64,000 bases of DNA from CAZDKK01 sp964506245 (GCA_964506245.1 CAZDKK010000001.1:128341-192340), one strand, 5' to 3'; shown: positions 34,237 through 43,243, counted from the stretch's first letter. Made by a program: numbers and translations. Notes: generated by a model from the sequence alone, not told the origin.

Positions 34237-35144
34237 CTCCATTCCCTCTGCCATACCGAGCTGCAGTAGACCGACCGGAATCCCAGGGCCAGGTAGAACG
34301 GCTGGGTCGACCCCACGCACGCCACGGTGGCGCCCAGTTCGCCGCACCGCCGAACGCCTTCCAGCACCGCCGCCCGGCCCAGGCCCATGCGCCGGTAGGT
34401 CGGGTCGGTGGCGACGGGCTCGACGTACGCGATCGAGTGCACGGGCTCGTACCACATGCCGCAGTACGAGACGAAGCTCCCGTCGGGCGCCTCCACGACG
34501 ACGTTCAGGTCCTTGCGGAAGTTCGGCGCCGACTGCATGAATCGCCGGTCGTCGATCCCGTCGCTCGGCGGCTCGCCGGGGTGATTGAATCCTCGCCAGA
34601 GGGCGCGATCCACCTTGCGCAGGTCGTTGTCCTCCGCAAGGCTCCCGAGCCGGAAGCCGGCCGGCAACGGCGTCTCAGGGAATCGCGCCGCGATGACGCG
34701 GTGGGCCATCGACTCGCTCTCAGCGGTCCTCGTGTATCCCCTCGCCGCGGCCAGCTTCTGGAAGTCCTCGTCGGCATCGTTGATGTACGCGCGCAGGCGC
34801 CGCACGCCATCCGCGCATGAGCTCACGCGCTCCTCGGCGTGCCTCAGCAGCTCGGCCTTCAGTGCGTGATACTCCGGATCGATCTCGAAGTAGGCCGTCC
34901 CCATTCTGTGTTCCGGATGGACGACGGCCACGATGCCGCTGCGTGTCTCCCAGACGCCGATCGAATCCAGGTCGATGCCCCGAATCAGGGGATGGTAGTG
35001 CATGTACTCCCAGCGCGGCTGGGGCCAGTTGATGTGCCCGCCCGCGGTGCGGTACGTCCGCACGAGGAATCTGCCGACCCGCTCGAAGTCGCGGGCATGG
35101 TCGTATGGCCTGACGGGCCTGACCGGCCTGACGGTCGCGTGCAT
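34224..35144 (-). CDS. GNAT family N-acetyltransferase, two-domain
   Basis: 306 residues from the ATG at 35144, preceded by GAGGGAC; an in-frame ATG further upstream (35267) overlaps the next gene and is unlikely. The C-terminal half has the acetyl-CoA loop of GNAT enzymes: VATDPTYRRMGLGRAAVLEG, then PFYLALGFRSV. The N-terminal half looks like a second, degenerate GNAT domain, an arrangement found in Eis- or mycothiol-synthase-like proteins. Substrate unknown. Single-gene unit between two mobile remnants. Confidence 0.85.
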   Translation of the reverse strand: MHATVRPVRPVRPYDHARDFERVGRFLVRTYRTAGGHINWPQPRWEYMHYHPLIRGIDLDSIGVWETRSGIVAVVHPEHRMGTAYFEIDPEYHALKAELLRHAEERVSSCADGVRRLRAYINDADEDFQKLAAARGYTRTAESESMAHRVIAARFPETPLPAGFRLGSLAEDNDLRKVDRALWRGFNHPGEPPSDGIDDRRFMQSAPNFRKDLNVVVEAPDGSFVSYCGMWYEPVHSIAYVEPVATDPTYRRMGLGRAAVLEGVRRCGELGATVACVGSTQPFYLALGFRSVYCSSVWQREWSHLG

Positions 35145-35250
35145 CGTCTGTCCCTCTCGTGCTCCGCGAAAAGTCCGTGCGGGCCCGCGCGACAAGGCGG
35201 AACTCCCGTCAGCCGGGCCACTTGCTCTCTCCGTGCTATGATCCTGCGCC

Positions 35251-36210
35251 ATGCCGACATTCATCATAGCCCTACTCGCCTGCCTGAGGGCAGCCCTAAG
35301 GTCCAGGACCGCCCTCGCCCTCGAGAACGCCGCCCTGCGCCAGCAGCTGACCGTCTACTTACGAACTGGGCGGCGTGTCCGGCTCCGGACCGAGGATCGC
35401 CTCTTTTGGGTTGCCCTCCGCAGGCTCTGGCCGGACTGGACCCGTCCCCTTGTCATCGTCAAGCCTGCCACTGTTGTCGGCTGGCACCGGAGAGGCTGTC
35501 GGATGTTCTGGCGTCGCAGATCACGGGGGCCGATCGGGCGCCCTCGCATCCCTGGCGAGCACATCGCCTTCATTCGGCGCATCTCCGGCGACCATCCCGA
35601 GTGGGGCGAGGACAAGATCGCCGAAGAGCTCGCCGCCAAGTTCGGGATCCAGCATTCGGCCAGTACCATTCGCCGCTACATGGTCCCGCGCCGGAGCACA
35701 CCGCGTGGGGATCAGACTTGGCGCACCTTCGTCCGTAACCATGCCAAAGAAGTCTGGGCCTGCGACTTTCTGACCCAGTACACCGCCTTCTTCGATGTCG
35801 TCTACATCTTCGTCGTCATGGAGATCGGCTCCCGGCGCATCATCCACGCCAACGTCACGGCCAACCCGACGCTTCTCTGGGTGAAGCAGCAGTTCCGCGA
35901 GGCTACCGCCGACGATCGGACGCCTCGCTTCCTCGTGCACGACAATGACGGAATCTTCGGACAGTTTGGAAGGCCTGTGGTGGTCGAGGCCAAGGGCAGA
36001 AGGCGCAGCTACCGCTGTCATATGGACCGCTGGCTGAACGAAGTCATGGACATCGAGGGCATCCCCATTAATGGCGCGCGTCCATCGCAGGCGATCCATG
36101 GGATCCCAGACCCGTACCCGGAATCGAGGGAGCCTCCTCCGAAGGCCGGAAAGCTACTGGCACTCCCCATCCTGGGCGGCGTTCTGCACGACTATCGACT
36201 CGTTGCATAG
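35251..36210 (+). pseudogene. Integrase-core transposase with in-frame internal deletion
   Basis: 319 codons with an open frame. N-terminal helix-turn-helix region (ALENAALRQQLTVYLR, IVKPATVVGWHRRG), IS481/IS3-like rve core with the first Asp in WACDFLTQYTAFFDVVYIF and the second in LVHDNDGIFGQFG. At about 36068 the protein jumps from GIPI to NGARPSQAIHGIP. Full-length relatives have about 40 more residues there, including the catalytic Glu, so this copy should be inactive even though it has no stop. The conserved tail LPILGGVLHDYRL is intact. Confidence 0.75.
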
Positions 36211-36447
36211 GCAGCCGCCGCTTCGCTGCACGCTGCATGGACCCCAGATCCGGGGGCCAACTACGCCCTGCTCGCGAATCTGCTCCCGTGCCCTCCGAGA
36301 AGCTCTGCGGAATGGATTCACAGGCCCGAGACCGACCGCGCAGACGGCCCCCGCAAGACCAACCATCCCGGCCCAGACCTTGCGAATCCCTGCCGATGGC
36401 GTTCTCGCGGGGCGGTGGCGGCGCACCTGGCGCGATCGGCTTGGTGG
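36211..36447. other. Intergenic stretch after the integrase remnant
   Basis: 237 bases between the integrase remnant and the convergent ATPase gene. No ORF, hairpin or recognisable IS end was seen. Confidence 0.4.
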
Positions 36448-37608
36448 TCAGGGGAAGATCCGCCCCCGCTCAATCTCCTCCACGAAAACGCCGACCGGCA
36501 GGACGTCGATGCCATCTCTGGAGCGCAGCCGGCGCGAGCCTCGGCAGACCAAGATGCGACGCACGAGCCCGGGCAGCTCACTGATCGCGCGCAGGCCGCG
36601 GGCATCACTCTCGTTGAATGACGAGCCGGCCTTGACCTCGATTGCCACCATCTCCCGGCCGCGCTGCAGCAGGAAATCGACTTCGGTCCGCTGCGCCTCA
36701 CTGGGTGCCCAGTAGAACCAGTCGTCGAAAAGCCCGCGGTAGTCGCGGTAGGCCCGCAGCAGTTGGGCCACCCAACCCTCGAGCAGAGCACCCCGCTCTT
36801 CGGCGGCGAGCGGTCCGAACTGTCGCTTGAGCGCGCGGACGAGCCCGGGATCGCACCAATAGAGCTTGGGGTGCGTGCGCTCCTTCACCCGGAGCTTGGC
36901 TTCGTACGCCGGGAGCAGGAAGGCAACCAGGGTGTCTTCCAGAACACTCAGGTATCCGAGCACGGTCGTTCGAGCGACTTGCGCATCGCGTGCGAGCCCG
37001 GCCGCGTTCAGCGTCTGGCCATGGAAGAGAGCCGCGATCGGGAGGAACCGCGCGAACCCGGGTAGATTGCGAACCAGAGCTTCCGCCTGGATCTCCTCGC
37101 GGAGATACATCTGCACGTACGCCTCGAGAGATCCGCGGCGGTCCTCGGCGCTCCAGATGACGGGGAGGCTGCCCCACCGGAGCACCGCATCGAGATCGAA
37201 GGCACGGCCCAGTTCCTCCGGCACGAAGGAGTGCATCGGACGCCGCACCGCGCGCCCGGCGAGCAGGTTCGTCCCGCTCTGCTTGAGCTTGCGAGCGGAA
37301 GATCCGCAGAGTGCAAAGCGCAGTCGCCGCTCCTCCATGAAGCGGTGCACCTCGTTGAGGAGTTGCGGAAGCCGCTGGACCTCGTCCAGCACGACCATTG
37401 CCCCGGGGCGCTGGGCGCGCAGTTCGGCCGCGAAACGGCCGACGTCGGCGAGGTAAGACTGGTAGAGGGCTTCGTCGAGCAGATTGATCGTGTGCGCGCG
37501 GGGAAACGTCGCCCGCAGCCAGGTGCTCTTCCCCGTGCCGCGCGGCCCGAACAGGAAGAACGACCCCTTGGGAGAGGCGAGCAGTCTTGGGTATTCGGTT
37601 CGTGTCAT
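36448..37608 (-). CDS. AAA ATPase with DUF4143 domain
   Basis: 386 residues. Walker A GPRGTGKST at about 21-29, Walker B MVVLDEVQ near 73-80 and the sensor-type motif FALCGSSARKL. The C-terminal DUF4143 domain ends in the nuclease-like stretch EVDFLLQRGREMVAIEVKAG, a PD-(D/E)XK-like arrangement. Such ATPases are widespread and horizontally mobile; their function is unsettled. The ATG at 37608 lies only a few bases after the predicted transcription start, so a leaderless mRNA is likely. A palindrome sits in the promoter. Single-gene unit in the accessory region. Confidence 0.88.
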   Translation of the reverse strand: MTRTEYPRLLASPKGSFFLFGPRGTGKSTWLRATFPRAHTINLLDEALYQSYLADVGRFAAELRAQRPGAMVVLDEVQRLPQLLNEVHRFMEERRLRFALCGSSARKLKQSGTNLLAGRAVRRPMHSFVPEELGRAFDLDAVLRWGSLPVIWSAEDRRGSLEAYVQMYLREEIQAEALVRNLPGFARFLPIAALFHGQTLNAAGLARDAQVARTTVLGYLSVLEDTLVAFLLPAYEAKLRVKERTHPKLYWCDPGLVRALKRQFGPLAAEERGALLEGWVAQLLRAYRDYRGLFDDWFYWAPSEAQRTEVDFLLQRGREMVAIEVKAGSSFNESDARGLRAISELPGLVRRILVCRGSRRLRSRDGIDVLPVGVFVEEIERGRIFP

Positions 37609-37618
37609 GACGCCGTCA

Positions 37619-37647
37619 TTTATCGGCGATAGCCGACGGCACGTCAA
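37619..37647 (-). promoter_or_regulatory. Promoter with palindromic operator for the AAA/DUF4143 gene
   Basis: Minus strand: TTGACG (37647-37642), 17-bp spacer, GATAAA (37624-37619). The near-palindrome TCGGC-GATA-GCCGA (37623-37636) lies in the spacer and touches the -10 box, where a bound repressor would block RNA polymerase. Transcription would begin about 4 bases before the ATG. Confidence 0.5.
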
Positions 37648-38179
37648 CAGAGAAGTGCCGTCGCGGTCCTCTATCAGCCCCGTAGTCCGCGAAAAGCCCA
37701 TGTCGCGCGGTCCTCGAGTCCACTCGCGGCTCTCTCAAGCCAGGAACGTAATGGTCGAAGGCGCTGACCATTCAGGCTGAAGGGCATTCGGGTGCGCGGC
37801 CGACAGGCGTCAAGCGAGTTGGCGGATTCTCCGGGCATGGTGCGACCGGCGCGGGCGAGGCGTCAGGATTCCCGGGGAGTGTCGACTCACGCCACGAGGC
37901 GGCAATCGCGCTGGACGCCGCGGCTGGGCAGAATGGAGAGACCGCCTGCGGCAGGGCCCCTTCGCTCCGGAGCAGCGAGCTCAGCCCCCGGAGGTTCTTT
38001 TCTGACCAGGCCACCCGTGGGTTCACTTTCGTTGCGGCCCGCTGACCCACTCCCCTGCGGTTCGACCCGGCTCCAGCCGGTGTCCTGGGGCGGGTGAAAA
38101 GCGATGTTCGATACGCCGGGGGGTGCGGAGTAGACCCAGAGATCGAAGTGAGTTCGCAGCCACCCTGCCTGTCATCACC
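37648..38179. other. Non-coding stretch before the HEPN/MNT pair
   Basis: About 530 bases between the ATPase promoter and the toxin-antitoxin promoter. I see no supported ORF, RNA gene, repeat or IS end. Short GC-rich inverted repeats occur but none stands out. Confidence 0.4.
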
Positions 38180-38208
38180 TTGACCGTGTGCGGGGGGTTG
38201 TCTAGGCT
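38180..38208 (+). promoter_or_regulatory. Candidate promoter of the HEPN/MNT pair
   Basis: TTGACC (38180-38185), 17-bp spacer, TAGGCT (38203-38208). Transcription would start near 38215, about 75 bases before the HEPN start. Confidence 0.4.
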
Positions 38209-38290
38209 ACCGGTGGAATTCAAGGCCATCGGCTCCTCGGCTGCCGGGATACCGGATGCCGAGGCCGTTGCGAGGGGCAGGGGAGGGCAG

Positions 38291-38686
38291 GTGAACCGCT
38301 GGCGCGACTGGTGGGAGCAGTCCGGGCGCGATCTCGAGCACGCCCGCCATTCCTTGGATGACCGTGACTTCGAATGGGCAGCCTTCGCCGCGCAGCAGGC
38401 CGGCGAAAAGGCCGTGAAGGCACTGATCATGTCCATGGGTGGAGAACCCGGGGGGCACCTGATCACGGCTCTGTCGGAAGCCCTGCCCCCGGAGGTGTCC
38501 GTTCCTGGCGACGTTGGCGATGCCTGTCGCCGTCTGGACAAGCACTACATTCCTGCCCGGTACCCCACTGGCTTCGACTCCGGCTATCCGGGCAAACTCT
38601 ACACCGAAGGCGAAGCCCAGGGAGCGATCGAGGATGCCGAAGCCGTCCGCGCGTTCTGCCGGCGCAACCTACCTGAATCGGGCTGA
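38291..38686 (+). CDS. HEPN domain protein (HepT-like toxin candidate)
   Basis: 131 residues from the GTG at 38291, preceded by GGGGAGGGCAG. The first helix (DWWEQSGRDLEHARHSL) and AAFAAQQAGEKAVKAL are typical of HEPN domains, as is LDKHYIPARYP. HEPN proteins are often RNases paired with an MNT nucleotidyltransferase antitoxin, and the next gene is exactly that. The two overlap by 53 bp in different frames. The residues RRLDKHY may be the R-x4-H motif, though its spacing is less certain than in characterised HepT. Confidence 0.85.
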   Translation: MNRWRDWWEQSGRDLEHARHSLDDRDFEWAAFAAQQAGEKAVKALIMSMGGEPGGHLITALSEALPPEVSVPGDVGDACRRLDKHYIPARYPTGFDSGYPGKLYTEGEAQGAIEDAEAVRAFCRRNLPESG

Positions 38687-39011
38687 GCGGATCGTCGCCC
38701 TGCAGGCCGCCGCCGCGCGCGCAGCCGCGGAGTTGCCATCCATACGCCGCGTGATCCTGTTCGGCTCGCTCGTGAGCGGCACACCCACGCCGCGCTCCGA
38801 CGCGGACTTGCTTGTCGAGGTGACGGGATCCCTGCACAGCGAGCCGCGCCACCGCGTGCCGGAGGTCCTCCGAGCCTTCTCGCCTCTGCCGTGTCCTCTG
38901 GACCTCTTCGTGCTGACCACGCGGGAGATCGAGACCCATCAGGCCACAGGCGCGAGATTCCTCGAAGCCGTTCTCGCGACGGGCCTCGTCCTCTTCGAGC
39001 GCGCCGGCTGA
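38634..39011 (+). CDS. MNT-type nucleotidyltransferase (MntA-like antitoxin candidate)
   Basis: 125 residues from the ATG at 38634. The minimal nucleotidyltransferase signature GSLVSGTPTPRSDADLLVEV fits G-S-x10-D-x-D exactly. A third acidic residue is likely in CPLDLFVL. In HepT/MntA systems this enzyme adenylylates the HEPN toxin and silences it. The 53-bp overlap with the HEPN gene implies tight coupling. The start is chosen as the only in-frame ATG ahead of the conserved region. Confidence 0.85.
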   Translation: MPKPSARSAGATYLNRAERIVALQAAAARAAAELPSIRRVILFGSLVSGTPTPRSDADLLVEVTGSLHSEPRHRVPEVLRAFSPLPCPLDLFVLTTREIETHQATGARFLEAVLATGLVLFERAG

Positions 39012-39354
39012 GCGTGAGCGCGGCCACAGTCGATCACGGCCATGCCTGCGCCAGGGGGCAGGGCGCAGCTGTGCGCGGGTGGGGGAAGGGGAGAGGGATT
39101 CGGGCAGGCAGGCACCGGTGCAGGGCCCGGGCCAGTCAATGGCTGCCAATCGCCGCTCAGATGGGCCCCACAAGCTCCACCCCTCAGGCGACCACGGGCG
39201 CGAAAGGTGCCTGGAACTTCTTTGCGCTCTGCACCAGGGACGAGGTGGGAATGCCTATCCCCAACGGGGGGGGCGCTGGCATAATAGTGCAATACGGTCC
39301 GGCGGCGTAGCCGGGCGAGCTCACATGGGAAATGTCGGTCTGGAGGTGAAGGTG
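39012..39354. other. Intergenic region before the YWTD protein
   Basis: 343 bases. CATAAT near 39280 could be a -10 box for the next gene, but no good -35 pairs with it. Nothing else recognisable. Confidence 0.4.
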
Positions 39355-40575
39355 ATGGAAACGATCGTTAAAACGGGATTCATGGCACGCATCGCGATGT
39401 TCACGATCGGCAGTTTGTTCGTAGCCCTGGGCGCGACGACGGCGCGGGCTGACGGGTCGGGCAAGGTTTACTGGACAGATACCGGCAATGACAACATCAG
39501 GCGGGCCAATCTGGACGGCTCGGACGCTGAGGTGCTCGTCACCGGACTGAACTGGCCAATGGGACTCGCGCTTGATCCGGTCGGCGGCAAGATGTACTGG
39601 ACAAACGGGATAAGTGTGAGCAAGATCTCGCGGGCCAATCTGGACGGTACAGGTGTTGAGGACCTCCTCACCGGAATGGCAGACCCCCGGGGGATCGCCC
39701 TGGACCTGGCCGCCGGCAAGATGTACTTCAGCAGTGAAGACAACGACTTGATTCGGCGGGCGAATCTGGATGGCACAGGCATTGAGACAATCCTGTCGAA
39801 TGTCCCCTTCTGTACGCATCTCGATCTCGATCTGACCGCAGGGAAGATATACTGGACGGACATCCAATCGGGCTTCGGGGACGGCACCATTAGCCGGGCC
39901 AACCTGGACGGTACAGGGCGCGAGACGCTTCTGACCGCGCCCGGGGCGCCCGGGAATTGGTTCTACCCTGTGGGAATCGAGCTGGATGTGGCCGCGGGCA
40001 AGATGTACTGGGCGGATTCCCAGGTAGATCTCATCTGCCGGGCGAACCTGGATGGTTCGGGGCTGGAGGAGTTCTCCCTCAGGCCGCCGGCCGATCCCAG
40101 TCCGACGGACATCGCCCTCGACCCGGTCGCCGGCAAGATCTACTGGACGAACATGGTCGACAACCAGGGCGTCTGGCGGGCTAACATGGATGCGTCATTG
40201 TCAAACAGGGAGTGGATTGTCAGCAGCGGAATGTACTACCCTTCAGCGATCGAGGTCATTCCGGTTCTTGGGCCGAGCGGCATCGACGTCACGCCTCTGG
40301 CCCACCACCCGGATCTCATGCTCGACCCACCGACACCGAACCCCGTCACCGTCAGGACCTTCTTCCGCTTCGCGTCACGTCGAGCCGGCCGGGTGACCCT
40401 GGACGTGTACGACGTGCGAGGACGGAGTGTGGCACGGGTCGCAAGCTTTGCGGATGCTGACGGAATCGCCCGGATCGCCGAGTGGGTTCCGGTCGGGGTG
40501 CCGTCCGGCACCTACTTCGCCGTACTGCGGTCGGGCTCAGAGAGCATCTCTCGGAAGGTCATCATCGCCGATTAG
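39355..40575 (+). CDS. Secreted YWTD (LDL-receptor class B) beta-propeller with C-terminal sorting-type domain
   Basis: 406 residues from an ATG directly after GGAGGTGAAGG. Signal peptide about 1-32. Six repeats carry the YWTD pattern (GKVYWTDTGND, GKMYWTNG, GKMYFSSED, GKIYWTDIQ, GKMYWADS, GKIYWTNM), each followed by RANLDG or similar, which fits one six-bladed propeller. The C-terminal 85 residues (PNPVTVRTFFRF to ESISRKVIIAD) are the Ig-like sorting or anchoring domain shared with other secreted proteins here. Predicted surface or extracellular binding protein; ligand unknown. Confidence 0.88.
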   Translation: METIVKTGFMARIAMFTIGSLFVALGATTARADGSGKVYWTDTGNDNIRRANLDGSDAEVLVTGLNWPMGLALDPVGGKMYWTNGISVSKISRANLDGTGVEDLLTGMADPRGIALDLAAGKMYFSSEDNDLIRRANLDGTGIETILSNVPFCTHLDLDLTAGKIYWTDIQSGFGDGTISRANLDGTGRETLLTAPGAPGNWFYPVGIELDVAAGKMYWADSQVDLICRANLDGSGLEEFSLRPPADPSPTDIALDPVAGKIYWTNMVDNQGVWRANMDASLSNREWIVSSGMYYPSAIEVIPVLGPSGIDVTPLAHHPDLMLDPPTPNPVTVRTFFRFASRRAGRVTLDVYDVRGRSVARVASFADADGIARIAEWVPVGVPSGTYFAVLRSGSESISRKVIIAD

Positions 40576-40813
40576 TGGCAGGCACTGGCTCAGCGTATAA
40601 GAAACTCGATCCACCTTTCACGGCGCCAGTCCGAGTACGGGTGGGGTTCGATGCGCCGGGGGCGGTGCTTGTGGGGTCCAGCTGACCCGCGGTGCACCGG
40701 CATCGGCTCGTCGAGAGCCCTGTTTCGAGCTCTTGCCGGCGGTGGTGCGACACCCACCAGGTTCCTCCACCTGGACTCAGGCCCTGGGTGGTCCGGCAGC
40801 GCCACGGGAGGCA

Positions 40814-41690
40814 TCACGGTGGTGGGCGCGCCGTCAGCGGCGCGTCTTCGGAATCGCGGTCGCGCTCTGGGCGTGGGCGCGGTGAAGGCGTCCGGTCAGA
40901 CCGGCCCGGGGATGAGCCGTTGGGCGCTATGGCCGTCCAGGTCGCGGAGTTGATCGGCACCCCGCGCGGAGATTCCATCATGGTCCGGAGTCTTCGGGGC
41001 TCCAGACAGAGGCCGAAGACATGACTGTAGTCAGATCTCACCGTCACCCACTCGCGTCCTGAACAACAGCTCTTGCGGGAGGAGTCCAGATATGCGCCCA
41101 GGGCCGGGGAGTACGGCGTCGGGCGGGTGTCGGAGGATCGGGCGGGTCCTGGTGCGCGGCGCCCAGCGCCCCGGCGTCGGTGGCCTGCGGCGAGTATTGC
41201 GTGGTCAGAGGGACGGGCGCTGCGGGCAGCTGCCCGCGGGAGCGCGCGCGGTTGGCAAGACAGCCATGATACCGGGATCGTGTGCGCATACGGTGCCGGG
41301 ACAAGCGCAGCCAGGCGGCGCATGAAGTCGAGCGGCGCGAGCACGAGGCAGGTAGGCCTTTGCGGATGCGGCCAGGGTCGCCGCAGGTGATAGAGGACGC
41401 ATCCATCCTCGCGCAGCGCCAGGCGCTCTTGGGCGAAGGGTGGCCGCAGGCCATAGCGGCGGAGTCGTTCCAAGCCCGGCGCGATCGTGGGCCGCGACCG
41501 CCTGGGCGGCGTGGGGCGAGAAGCCGGCCACGCGGGCGCAGAGGGGCTTGGCCGGCGGCGGCGGATCCCTCTGACCCGCGAGGCCGAGCTGATCGTGCGG
41601 CACGGGGGCCCGGACGGCCACCGCCAGGGCCTGCTGCAGGGCGGCGGCGGTCTGCTCGGCGCCGGGAGAGGGCTGGAGCAAGCTCCGCTA
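40814..41690 (-). pseudogene. Second IS91-family transposase remnant (inverted relative to the first)
   Basis: On the minus strand the central IS91 region is present in pieces: RVAGFSPHAAQAVAAHDRAG, then in another frame LRPPFAQERLALREDG and LDFMRRLAALVPAPYAHT, then in a third frame YHGCLANRARSRGQLP. At least two frameshifts have occurred. The stretch AAHQDPPDPPTPARRRTP-PWAH is followed by an IS1111-type end instead of the C-terminal domain, then by the final residues of IS91 (SEDAPL.ARPPP, stop). The N-terminal zinc region is missing. Confidence 0.75.
40878..41087 (+). mobile_element. Solo end of the IS1111-type element
   Basis: Carries the inverted repeat GCGGGAGGAGTCC at 41075-41087 and about 200 bases of the element's long non-coding end. 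By eye, 14 mismatches occur in 223 aligned bases compared with 31704-31926 (reverse complement). The transposase and the other repeat are gone; the junction is at CGCGGTG (40878-40884). Confidence 0.8.
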
Positions 41691-41850
41691 CATCGACGAC
41701 AAACGCGAGCATCAAGCGTGGATCTCGATCTCCGAGAGGCAGGGGACCATGCTGCGGGTTCGCTCCCACTGCCAGCCCGGAGCGACTGAAGCCGTGCAGG
41801 CCGCCATCGCCGAGCTGATCGGAGCGATCGATCTGAAGGGCTTTCACTAG
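41674..41850 (+). pseudogene. Unrecognised gene stub (3' end)
   Basis: Open frame WSKLRYIDDKREHQAWISIS through MLRVRSHCQPG to a stop at 41850, 58 codons, without a start. Its composition is protein-like. There is faint likeness to the C-terminal strand of phosphohexomutases, but this is not convincing. It abuts the IS91 remnant and was probably cut by it. Confidence 0.35.
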
Positions 41851-42126
41851 AGCACAACGGGCCTCGGGCCACCGAACGTCTGCCCTTCGATACGCAGGCC
41901 GTAGCCTGCAGTGAACAGCCGCACGACGTCCGCGAATCTCGGCGGCACACGCTCCGCCGAGCTGCCGGGTCGCATTCTCCACTGGACCTGCCGGTTACGT
42001 TCGGACTCTCTCCGGCACCCGAGCCCCACGCGCTGCTGGCACACGACTTGACCAGGACAATCCGTGCACGGCCCGTGAGCCGAGAGCAGGAGACCTGGCG
42101 AGCAGCCGGAGCTGACGGGGTGGATC
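41851..42126. other. Intergenic region
   Basis: 276 bases between the gene stub and the secreted barrel-like protein. No clear promoter, ORF or repeat was found. Confidence 0.4.
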
Positions 42127-42819
42127 ATGAAGGCAGTGGGACCAACCGGATGCAGGCTCATCATCGTGTTGAGCCTCGTGGCGCTGGCGACCCTCCCCGG
42201 GGTACGCGCCGCGCGAGCGTCGGGGGCATTCCGCTTCCGCGGGGCCCCGCTGCCGGAATGCGCCGGTTTCACGGTGACCGAACTGGGATTCAACCGGTTC
42301 GAGTCGGGCGGACCGCGAGAGGCCAGCCAGTTGCTGATCACCGGAGAGGCCGGCATCATGATCAACATCTCGCGCCACCATGCCCTCGGAGTGACGTACC
42401 TCTATGAGCATACGGACCCCTTCGTGCACCGGGGGATCAAAGCCCGCTTCAGGCGATGGCTCTGGGATGCGCACGGCCGCGCGCGGTCCTTCACGAGTGT
42501 GGAGGCTTCCCTCGGGGTGATCATCAGCGGCAGCCGCTTGTATGACACGGTCTACCTACCGTGCTCATCCGATCCGCCGTACTACTACGACCACGACTGC
42601 GACGACTCAAGGGCCGCCCGCTATCCCTCCCTGGTGGCCGGGCTGGATTTCAATCTGGGCGACCTCCTCAAGGTGGCCGGCCAAGTCGAATGGGTCAGGC
42701 TCGATCAGGGCGAGTCCGAGTGGGCGGTTAGCGTTGGAATCAAGGCTGGGTCCTACCTGGCGTTCGTCGCGGGGGCGGCGCTCGGGATCGGCATCGCGTC
42801 CGCGCTCTCGTCATGGTGA
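42127..42819 (+). CDS. Uncharacterised exported protein, possible small outer-membrane barrel
   Basis: 230 residues with a signal peptide (about 1-32, ending ARAS). The mature part alternates hydrophobic and polar residues in strand-like segments (ALGVTYLYEHTDPF, SFTSVEASLGVIISGS, PSLVAGLDFNLGDLL, EWAVSVGIKAGSYLAFVAG), which suggests a small beta-barrel. Two cysteine-bearing segments around residues 145-160 may form a disulfide. No family recognised. The end overlaps the minus-strand stub by 9 bp. Confidence 0.55.
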   Translation: MKAVGPTGCRLIIVLSLVALATLPGVRAARASGAFRFRGAPLPECAGFTVTELGFNRFESGGPREASQLLITGEAGIMINISRHHALGVTYLYEHTDPFVHRGIKARFRRWLWDAHGRARSFTSVEASLGVIISGSRLYDTVYLPCSSDPPYYYDHDCDDSRAARYPSLVAGLDFNLGDLLKVAGQVEWVRLDQGESEWAVSVGIKAGSYLAFVAGAALGIGIASALSSW

Positions 42820-43161
42820 CGTAGCCTGGGGCACTTGGCGGAAGATCTGCCCCGCCCGCTCGATGAGCCGGGCGACCACCTTGGGCTGATTCGACACCAT
42901 CTGCGCGAAGGGCACGCTCTGCGTGTGGCTGATCATCCCCAGGGAGAACTGAGCGAGCAGGAGCACATTCCAGAGGCCGAAGATGGCCAGGGTCACGGGA
43001 GCCACCCATCGGGGGTCCCTCGGGAGATGCCCGGGGCGGCCGCGACTGACCGCGCGCTGCCTGCAGGCGTCTTCGGCCCACGCGAGAGACAATGAAGCGC
43101 GGATAGCCTTCGCCATGGAGCCTGCGGGCCTGGGGCATGCCGAGGGGTCGTGGACGTTCAT
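42811..43161 (-). pseudogene. Probable C-terminal stub of a polytopic membrane protein (glycosyltransferase-39-like)
   Basis: 116-codon frame. Its last 65 residues contain a membrane helix, VTLAIFGLWNVLLLAQFSLG, followed by MISHTQSVPFAQMVSNQPKV and a basic helix. This is the style of the end of large GT39/GT83 membrane glycosyltransferases. The first 45 residues look like shadow translation, and no start with a ribosome binding site is seen, so the gene is likely 5'-truncated. Confidence 0.4.
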
Positions 43162-43243
43162 GGGCGAGGCTGTTGCTGCACGGAATTCGCCACGGCATCT
43201 TCACCCTGGCCCCGGAAGGGGCCAGGGGTGAAGGAATAGAGGG

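Noticed and set aside
38040..38100. GGTTCGACCC stretch, considered as a tRNA T-arm
   Set aside because: No matching acceptor, D-arm or anticodon stem can be formed around it.
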